The notes under the pieces: generated by a model
Told to the model about the DNA's origin: nothing
The model's database searches: none
Seen by the model: only the letters and a program-made list of their open reading frames with translations
Part shown: positions 5,538 through 11,424 of the stretch, one piece after another
How the letters are laid out: each line of letters starts with the position of its first letter
Numbering within the stretch: the stretch's first letter is position 1
Origin: Promethearchaeota archaeon
GTDB lineage: Archaea > Asgardarchaeota > Lokiarchaeia > Sigyniarchaeales > SOKP01
Assembly: GCA_016840695.1 (NCBI GenBank)
Contig: JAEORV010000013.1
Span: 1 to 11,424, forward strand
DNA: 11,424 nt
Direction of reading: 5' to 3'
Translations under genes and position numbers: made by a program

Positions 5538-7505
5538 TTAAATTTCCTCCAAAATTGCGTCTATTTGCTTTTCGTATTGGGGTTCGCGATAATATCGCAA
5601 GGTTATTGCTTCTGACGGACAATTTGCCAGGCATGTCCCGCATCCCCTACATAAGATTTCGTCAACTTCGGCACCATCCTCTTTCACCGTGATTGCGTTA
5701 TAAGGACAGTTCAATTCGCAGAGTCCGCATTTAGCGCACTTGTCTTTTTCAACAGTCGCTCGAATTAGCATGATTCGATATTTATCCTTGCCCATTAATC
5801 GAGCTAGTGAAGAGGCAGCGGCTCTTCCCTGTGCTATCGACTCAGATATTGATTTTGGCCCTTGACTCACACCTGCAAGAGCGATTCCAGGGATTTTTGT
5901 ATCAATTGGATTTAATCTCGAGTGAAACTCCTTGAAAAATCCATCTTGGCTCGTTTCAAGTTTCAATAACCGTTCAATTTTTTCAACTCCTTTAGCGGGA
6001 GTTAAAGCCGCGGATAAAACTACCATATCAAATTCCATTTCTCTTGGTCCTAACGAATCCCTTACTGTGTTTTGAATCACGACTTTTATATTATGGGTTT
6101 CGGGATCTTCCTTTAGCGTGGAAACGTTCGTTCTGATGTATTTTATGCCTTCTTTTCTTGATGCCGTGAAATATTCTTCGTAATCTTTTCCAGCAGCGCG
6201 CATATCCATGTAAGCTACAATGATATCTGTATCAGGATAATGTTGTTTAATGAGTTTCGTGTTTTTTATGCTAATCATGCAGCAGACTCCTGAGCTGCAA
6301 TACGTGTTCATGTTTAAATCTCTTGAACCAACGCATTGAATGAACAAAATACTTTTTGGTCGTTTTCCATCAGATGGACGCACGAGGTGCCCAACGGTTG
6401 GACCGTTCGGTGCCAGGATTCTTTCAAGTTTCATTTGAGTGATCACGTTAGGATACACGCCATAGCCGAGGTATCCTTTTTGTGGTTCGTATTCATCCCA
6501 ACCGGTAGCCACAACAATTGAACCTACTTTTAAATCAAGGATCTCGTCTTCTTGGTCGAAATCAATTGCTTTTAGTTCGCAGACGCCCTTGCACAATTCG
6601 CATTTTATGCATTTTGTCATGTCTATTTGAGCCATTGAAGGTACTGCTTGAGTAAATGCTATATATATCGCTTTTCTAGGATTAAGTCCTTCGTTAAATT
6701 CGTCGTAACCATATGCAGGACACACATCCAAGCACGCACCACACCCGTTACAGTCGTTATTTACGTAACGTGCGTGTTTTCTGACTTTGACCTCAAAATT
6801 TCCGACAAATCCCTTGACATCTTCCACTTCGCTATAGGTGTGGAGGTGTAACCCTGGAGTTCTTGCTGCTTCAAGCATTACGGGTCCTAGAATTCATATG
6901 CTACAATCGTCGGTTGGAAAAGTTCTATCGAGTTGAGCCATTTTTCCGCCTATGGTCGGGGATTTTTCAACTAAATGGACTTCAAATCCTTGTTCTGCTA
7001 GATCTATGGCAGCAGATAGCCCTGCAACCCCCCCCCCTATGACTAACGCCTTTTTGGTAATGTCAACTTCTTTCACCAAGATCTTTTCCAACACTGCAGC
7101 TCTCGCAACTGCTGATTTGATGGCGTCTTCAGCTACTTTTTGAGCACCAGGTTTATCGTTCCTGTGTACAAAACTTGCATGTTCACGAATGTTCACAAAT
7201 TCTAAATATGATGGATCAACATCCATTGATTCTAAAACGCTTTTAAAAACGGGTTCGTGCGTTTTTGGTGTTCAAGACGCCACCACGAGCCTATTCGCGT
7301 TACTCTCGTTCATTTTTTCCTTGAGAAACTCTGCACCAGGCTCAGTTCAAAGACTAATATAATCAGAAGAATCAACCACATTAGGGAGTTTCTTTGAGAA
7401 CTCTGCTAACTCGGATGTATCTATGATTTCAGCGACGTTAATTCCTCACTGGCATACGGCTGTAAAGATTCTCGTTTTTTCTTCGTTGTTATCAGTTTCT
7501 ACCAT
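5538..7505 (-). CDS. hdrA: Heterodisulfide reductase subunit A-like flavoprotein with four selenocysteines
   Basis: The 655-residue product is the FAD and [4Fe-4S] electron-bifurcating subunit of Hdr complexes. The frame from ATG at 7505 to TAA at 5540-5538 is continuous once four UGA codons are read as selenocysteine: U20 (7448-7446) in VCQUGIN, U53 (7349-7347) in SLUTEPG, U78 (7274-7272) in VVASUTPKTHEP, and U204 (6896-6894) in DDCSIUILGP. Each replaces a cysteine conserved in HdrA. Also seen are the FAD-binding GGGVAG (157-162), [14 protein letters not shown], an inserted ferredoxin domain (C252/255/258/262; C299/302/305/309), IQCVGSRD and a CCMIS motif, and a C-terminal ferredoxin domain (C590/593/596/600; C619/622/625/629). 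The family's conserved cysteine after NIRE(H/Q) is alanine here (A110). A GGAATGAT Shine-Dalgarno precedes the start. Length is normal for HdrA. It is the first gene of an operon with mvhD; no hdrBC is nearby. Confidence 0.95.
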
Positions 7506-7560
7506 TGCATATCATTCCTAGTGTACTTTTTTTTATCCACCAATTTTTTTTGTATATTAT

Positions 7561-7580
7561 AGTAATATATTCTTTTTGAA
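7561..7580 (-). promoter_or_regulatory. Promoter of the hdrA-mvhD operon
   Basis: The minus strand reads AAAAAGAATATATTACT with TATATTA near 7571-7564 and a purine-rich BRE-like stretch before it. The predicted transcription start near 7542 leaves a leader of about 35-40 bases that contains the Shine-Dalgarno GGAATGAT before the ATG at 7505. No convincing SECIS fold was seen in this leader. Confidence 0.45.
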
Positions 7581-7623
7581 TTTAAAACTTACATAAGATT
7601 TAAAATATAGATGTTGTATATAT

Positions 7624-7637
7624 CTTTTAAAAATAAT
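7624..7637 (+). promoter_or_regulatory. TATA-like box for the divergent membrane-protein gene
   Basis: CTTTTAAAAATAAT lies about 25-35 bases before the ATG at 7660, the spacing expected of a leaderless archaeal message; no Shine-Dalgarno is present. It is about 55 bases from the oppositely oriented hdrA box, so the two genes share a 154-base divergent control region. Confidence 0.4.
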
Positions 7638-7659
7638 TATTTTAAATTATCACATCACA

Positions 7660-8139
7660 ATGTTATTTGCACTCTTTCAAGAGGGAGGAGGTATTTCCTC
7701 TGAACCGTGGTTTCCATTATTAATTGCGGGTATTACTTTTGGCATGATGGCATCCACATGGATTCCTATTCTAAAAATAGGATTAATAATAACTAAAGCA
7801 GAAGTAAAACGCGAGTGGAAATGGGTATTAGCTAGCAGTTTTATTCAAGCGGGATTATGTTTCTTCATCATGGCTCCCATTTTTATAAATATGTTCACGT
7901 ATACGGGCGAAGACCACGGTCCAGAAGGAGATGAAATGGCGGGACTCATATTTGGCATGTTAGCATTAGGAATGTTGATAAATCTTCAAGTAATCAATGT
8001 TTTTCACCAAGTTGGAATGAAACGAGCTCTCGTTATATTTGGAATGGAAATTATACCTGTGATTGTAATAATGAGCATCGTAATGAGCATGCAATTTGGA
8101 GGCCCCCCGGGAGATGGTGGAGGCACCTATATTCCCTAA
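7660..8139 (+). CDS. Small four-helix membrane protein of unknown function
   Basis: The 159-residue product has four likely membrane helices at about 17-43, 53-77, 92-115 and 121-144. A short loop with acidic and histidine residues (TGEDHGPEGDE, about 81-91) lies between helices 2 and 3, and the C-terminus is rich in Gly and Pro (GGPPGDGGG). I do not recognise the family; no quinone, haem or transporter signature is evident. It is transcribed divergently from hdrA through a shared control region. A role linked to the HdrA-MvhD electron-transfer module is possible but is inference from position alone. The gene ends 9 bases before the stop of the convergent pyrF. The ATG at 7660 is well placed for a TATA-like element and leaderless translation. 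Confidence 0.8.
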   Translation: MLFALFQEGGGISSEPWFPLLIAGITFGMMASTWIPILKIGLIITKAEVKREWKWVLASSFIQAGLCFFIMAPIFINMFTYTGEDHGPEGDEMAGLIFGMLALGMLINLQVINVFHQVGMKRALVIFGMEIIPVIVIMSIVMSMQFGGPPGDGGGTYIP

Positions 8140-8148
8140 ATTTTCCTT

Positions 8149-9063
8149 TTAAACACGCTCTTTATTGATTAAATCGTTCATTTCAAGAATTTCTTCTCTA
8201 GCTGCTTTTCCAAATTGTTCTTCGGGATATTTTTTGTTTTGATAGGCGAACATTATTCCTCGAGAAGAATTTACGATACCCCCTAAACCTTTGGCGTTAA
8301 ATCCATATTTCACATCGCTTGCTCCCGCGCCTTGGGCACCATAGCCAGGAATTAAAACGAAAGAATTCTTTACGATTTCTCTTATCACTTTCAATTCGTT
8401 AGGATAAGTAGCCCCGACGACAACCCCTAAATTATGAAAGTCTAAAATTTTTGGCAGATCTCTTCCCCAGTGATAAACAAGTCTTGCCATATGGATGTAA
8501 TTTCTTTCTAATTTAATAGATTTCATTTCGATTTCATGTTCCGTATCGGGCACGTCTTCCAAGCGAGCGCTGAATAGATTCTGAAAATCCCCGCTACTTG
8601 GATTAGATGTTTTTACAAGCACGAATAATCCTTTTTCCTTGTATTCAAGAAACGGACTAACGCAGTCAATTCCTAAATAACCGTTTAGAGTACATGCATC
8701 AGCGCCATACACCTTGAACATGGAATCAGCATAGGCTTGGGATGTTGATCCTATATCGTTTCTTTTTGAATCCAACAAGACCAATAAATCGTTTTTCTGA
8801 GCGTATTTAATCGTTTCTTTTAGCGCGGTTGAAGCGTCATATTTCTCGTAAAAGGCAATCTGAGGTTTAATAATCGGAATCAAATCAAACGTGGCTTCAA
8901 TGAGAGATTTGTTAAATTCTAAAATGATCTTATTTGGATCGTTAAATTCGTCAACGAGATACCGTGGGATCTGTCCTTCTTGTTCCATTCTAGGATCCAG
9001 CCCCAGGCACACAACGCTTCGTTTATCTCGTATCATTTCAATTAATTTTTCTATAAAAATCAT
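8149..9063 (-). CDS. pyrF: Orotidine 5'-phosphate decarboxylase, type 2 (bacterial-like subfamily)
   Basis: The 304-residue product should decarboxylate OMP to UMP, the last step of pyrimidine nucleotide synthesis, in the cytosol. The sequence has the TIM-barrel landmarks of the long type 2 subfamily: CLGLDPR (19-25), catalytic K66 in IIKPQIAFYE, the DxKxxD motif as DSKRNDIG (98-105; D98, K100, D103), NGYLGID, VKTSNPSSGDFQ, GVVVGATYP, the phosphate-binding IPGYGAQG and NSSRGI near the end. The short archaeal type is about 210-230 residues, so this longer form is unusual for an archaeon and suggests bacterial ancestry. The start ATG overlaps the hisS stop by one base (TAATG) with GGAGATGAG just upstream, so the two genes are translationally coupled. 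Confidence 0.93.
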   Translation of the reverse strand: MIFIEKLIEMIRDKRSVVCLGLDPRMEQEGQIPRYLVDEFNDPNKIILEFNKSLIEATFDLIPIIKPQIAFYEKYDASTALKETIKYAQKNDLLVLLDSKRNDIGSTSQAYADSMFKVYGADACTLNGYLGIDCVSPFLEYKEKGLFVLVKTSNPSSGDFQNLFSARLEDVPDTEHEIEMKSIKLERNYIHMARLVYHWGRDLPKILDFHNLGVVVGATYPNELKVIREIVKNSFVLIPGYGAQGAGASDVKYGFNAKGLGGIVNSSRGIMFAYQNKKYPEEQFGKAAREEILEMNDLINKERV

Positions 9064-10433
9064 TACTCATCTCCATTCGAAAGACTTTCTTCGAATTTCT
9101 CTATTATCTCGTAAATTTCGTCTATCAGATCATCAATATTAACAGTTTTTTGCTCTCCAGAAGCCATGTTTTTAACGGTTACTTTCTTTAACGCCATTTC
9201 TTTTGACCCGATGATTACGGTAATGAGCACTCCATGATCGCTAGCTTTCTTTAGTTGGTTTTTCAAGCTTTTAAACTTGTAATCGAGAATGCACGGTAAG
9301 TCTTCTTCACGTAGTATCTTTGCAATATTGAAGGCGTAGCTAGCTACGCTGTCATCAATCGAGGCGATGTATATGGTATCTGTATAGTCCTTTTTGCTTG
9401 CATAGTCAGGTATTAAATCGTAAGTTTTTAAGAATAGAGATAACATCAATACCCCCATCCCAAATCCTACTCCAGATAATCTTTCCTCTGAAAATAGCGA
9501 TAAAAGATCATCATATCTCCCTCCACCTAAAATAGACCTCCGATTTTCAGTACCAGTGTCGAATAATTCAAATACGGTTCCAGTATAGTAATCCAATCCT
9601 CTCACGACGCTCGAAGAGAAAGAGCAAAAATCTGAAAGGTTATTATCTTTAATCATTCTCTCAAATAATGTTAACTCGTTATAACCGTCAGACGCATAAA
9701 ATTCCTCAGGAATGTTATCGAACTTATCTAATAATTCTTTAACAGTGATATTGTCCTTTAATTTTAGGACGCCTTCAGCAAGATTTTCATCTTTTAATGA
9801 GTCGCGAGCGAATTTCTCAAACTCCTCTTCTTCCATTTTGTCTGATTTATCAATAATCTTATAAACAAGTGGCATTTTATCTTCAGGAACATTTAGAACG
9901 AGCTCGCAAATGGCGTCAACAAAACGCCTATTATTAAAACACAGTTGAAATTGCTTGGAAGTTGCTCCAAAGCTGGTCAAAATGTCAATAATTATATTAA
10001 ATATTTCAAGTTCAGCATAAAGGGTTTCTTCACCAAGAATATCGAAATTAACTTGACGGAAACTTCTCGCTCTCCCTCGTTGGGGGCGTTCATATCTGAA
10101 ACAAGTAGGGATGGAGAACCATCTGATGGGTTTGCTTAATTCTTGCGATTTGTTCGCAATCATACGGGCTAGTGATGGGGTGAGTTCTGGACTTAAGATT
10201 AATCGCTCCCCCTTTTTTGTTTCGATAATAAAGGACTGTTCGTTTACCAATTCCTCGGACGATTTTGCTGCAAAAATTTCTACTGGTTCAATAATGGGTG
10301 CTTTAAATTCTTCATAACAATAGAGTTCTGAAATGTCTCTAATTATTCCTTCGACCCACTGCAACTCTTTTAGATCCGAGGGGTAAAACTCTCTCATTCC
10401 CCTTATAGGATTTTTATTAAATTTTCTCGACAT
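9063..10433 (-). CDS. hisS: Histidine--tRNA ligase
   Basis: The 456-residue class II aminoacyl-tRNA synthetase charges tRNA-His with histidine. Visible landmarks are motif 1 around APIIEPVEIF (45-54), LTPSLARM (84-91), motif 2 FRYERPQRGRARSFRQVNFD (112-131), the histidine-binding RGLDYYTGTVFE (278-289), GGGRYDDL (303-310), motif 3 SGVGFGMGVLML (320-331) and a C-terminal anticodon-binding domain from about 350. Length is typical. The gene is the first of a two-gene unit with pyrF, whose start overlaps its stop codon. A TATA-like stretch (CTTAATTTTAATC on the coding strand, near 10466-10454) lies about 25-30 bases before the ATG, consistent with a short leader or leaderless message. The acidic C-terminal end (EKFEESLSNGDE) is ordinary. 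Confidence 0.96.
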   Translation of the reverse strand: MSRKFNKNPIRGMREFYPSDLKELQWVEGIIRDISELYCYEEFKAPIIEPVEIFAAKSSEELVNEQSFIIETKKGERLILSPELTPSLARMIANKSQELSKPIRWFSIPTCFRYERPQRGRARSFRQVNFDILGEETLYAELEIFNIIIDILTSFGATSKQFQLCFNNRRFVDAICELVLNVPEDKMPLVYKIIDKSDKMEEEEFEKFARDSLKDENLAEGVLKLKDNITVKELLDKFDNIPEEFYASDGYNELTLFERMIKDNNLSDFCSFSSSVVRGLDYYTGTVFELFDTGTENRRSILGGGRYDDLLSLFSEERLSGVGFGMGVLMLSLFLKTYDLIPDYASKKDYTDTIYIASIDDSVASYAFNIAKILREEDLPCILDYKFKSLKNQLKKASDHGVLITVIIGSKEMALKKVTVKNMASGEQKTVNIDDLIDEIYEIIEKFEESLSNGDE

Positions 10434-10620
10434 TTAAAAATTAATAGGTATTGATTAAAATTAAGTTTTCTGTCAGATTTGGAATGAAATTATTAGCCGA
10501 TAATCAAATGATTTATCAACGGAAAGTTTAATCTCATGTAAAAGAGTTTTTATCTTGTTATTTATTTTTTTTATTGTTGTTAGATAATCGACAATTGGAA
10601 TGATCGAGCGATAAATTGCC

Positions 10621-11424
10621 ATGAAAGGAAGTCCTAAAGACACGGGTAAAAAAACTGGTGCGAGTAAATGGTTTGACAAAGCAGTAAAGTGTTTCGAACA
10701 AGGAGATTTTATCGCAGCCATTAAATTTTTTAATAAAAGTTTAAAAAAAGACCCATCAAATCAAAAAGCTTTGTCTAATAAGGGTGTTGCTTTCATAAAT
10801 TTAGGAAATTTCCAAGAAGCAATAAAATGTTATGATGAAGCCATTAGAATTAATCCAAAAGATCCCATCACCTATTATAATAAAGCCGCCGCGCTCGGAA
10901 TGCTTGGACAATTTGAAGAGGCAATTGCTATCTATGATGTGGCTGTAAGATTGAATCCTTACGATGCGGATATAATGTATTATAAAGGAGAAGCTCTTTT
11001 AAAAATAAATAGAAATAAAGAAGCTATTGAGTGTTTCAACAATACGCTTAAAATTGATCCAAATTATGCGCCAGCATGGAACAATCTAGCAATAGCATCA
11101 ATGACACTTGGCATGTGGGAAGAAGCTATTCAATGTTATGACGAAATTTTGAAGAACGGTTCTCAAGATTATAAAATATTATTCAATAAAGCAGAGGCTC
11201 TATTTGAGTTAAATAAATACGAAGAAACAATAGAATGTTGTGATAGAGCGTTAGAGTTTAATGCAGCACATTCTCCTTCTTGGTTTAAGAGAGGAGAGGC
11301 TTTAAAAATGCTCAGATATTACGATGAAGCGCTTGAATCTTATGATAAGGCTTTGGATGGAAATTCAGAACGCGAAGAAATATGGAATAGTAGACAAGAA
11401 GTATTGGAACTTATTGAAACATGC
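10621..11424 (+). CDS. TPR-repeat protein, N-terminal part (runs off right edge)
   Basis: From the ATG at 10621 the frame is open to the window edge, 268 codons with no stop. After a short basic N-terminus (residues 1-14) there are seven full 34-residue tetratricopeptide repeats (starting at about 15, 48, 82, 116, 150, 184 and 218) and the start of an eighth (252-268). They show the usual W/Y-x2-G/A-x3...Y/F...A-I-x-x-Y/F-x-x-A-[IL]-x-[IL]-x-P pattern, for example AIKCYDEAIRINPKD and AIQCYDEILKNGS. TPR arrays bind other proteins; the partner cannot be told from this fragment, and an effector domain could lie beyond the edge. There is no signal peptide. It is divergent from hisS across a 187-base AT-rich gap that shows no further structure. 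Confidence 0.9.
   Translation, partial: MKGSPKDTGKKTGASKWFDKAVKCFEQGDFIAAIKFFNKSLKKDPSNQKALSNKGVAFINLGNFQEAIKCYDEAIRINPKDPITYYNKAAALGMLGQFEEAIAIYDVAVRLNPYDADIMYYKGEALLKINRNKEAIECFNNTLKIDPNYAPAWNNLAIASMTLGMWEEAIQCYDEILKNGSQDYKILFNKAEALFELNKYEETIECCDRALEFNAAHSPSWFKRGEALKMLRYYDEALESYDKALDGNSEREEIWNSRQEVLELIETC

Noticed and set aside
5334..5615. 93-codon open frame on the plus strand
   Set aside because: It is antisense to mvhD and the end of hdrA, both well supported.
5538..7505. hdrA as a pseudogene broken by several stop codons
   Set aside because: Every interruption is a UGA at a conserved Cys position, the frame never shifts, and the protein on both sides stays conserved. Decay or sequencing error would give mixed stops and frameshifts.
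5096..7505. UGA read as tryptophan (altered genetic code)
   Set aside because: Trp is encoded by TGG throughout, including W14 two residues before U16 in MvhD, and the UGA positions are Cys, not Trp, positions in the families. The gene at 2296-2613 ends in UGA.
10473..10721. 82-codon open frame on the minus strand
   Set aside because: It overlaps the start of the clear TPR gene and the hisS upstream region; no family features.
1..11424. tRNA, rRNA, CRISPR arrays, insertion sequences, attachment sites
   Set aside because: No cloverleaf, spaced direct repeats, transposase or integrase sequence was seen on either strand by eye; a covariance scan was not possible.

Overview
The window looks like part of an AT-rich archaeal genome, most likely an Asgard (Lokiarchaeota-like) archaeon. 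The clues are archaeal TATA-type promoters, poly-U termination tracts, an archaeal-type AMP phosphorylase, several HEAT/TPR scaffold proteins, and above all a selenoprotein operon. That operon holds an HdrA with four in-frame UGA codons and an MvhD/VhuD with two, followed by a hairpin with a eukaryote-like SECIS core (AUGA / A-rich loop / GA). Established knowledge, recalled and not checked here: Lokiarchaeota have multi-selenocysteine HdrA and VhuD genes with eukaryote-like SECIS elements. The taxonomic assignment is inference.

Layout from left to right. At 2-532 (-) is the N-terminal part of a HEAT-repeat-like protein, cut by the window edge. At 571-2109 (-) is AMP phosphorylase (deoA). At 2296-2613 (+) is a small orphan protein, convergent with 2624-3937 (-), a protein with an N-terminal TPR/SNAP-like helical part and a C-terminal beta-sandwich part. 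At 4049-4864 (-) is a polytopic membrane protein with a Lys/Glu/Pro-rich tail; a poly-U terminator follows it and a promoter region with an inverted repeat precedes it. At 5096-7505 (-) is the hdrA-mvhD operon. Divergent from it, 7660-8139 (+) encodes a four-helix membrane protein. At 8149-10433 (-) hisS and pyrF form a translationally coupled pair. At 10621 to the right edge (+) is a TPR-repeat protein, cut by the window.

How the genes work together. HdrA is a flavin and iron-sulfur electron-bifurcating subunit. MvhD is the small iron-sulfur protein that carries electrons from a hydrogenase or formate dehydrogenase to HdrA. Together they are an electron-transfer module whose partners (HdrBC, hydrogenase or dehydrogenase subunits) are not in this window. 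All six UGA codons sit where the families carry conserved cysteines. Simple stop-to-stop reading breaks hdrA into pieces and hides most of mvhD. Only 13 bases separate the two genes, so the single SECIS-like hairpin after mvhD may serve both. AMP phosphorylase and OMP decarboxylase are nucleotide-metabolism enzymes, and hisS is a translation housekeeping gene.

No tRNA, rRNA, CRISPR array, insertion sequence or attachment site was seen. No gene-free stretch exceeds 231 bases.
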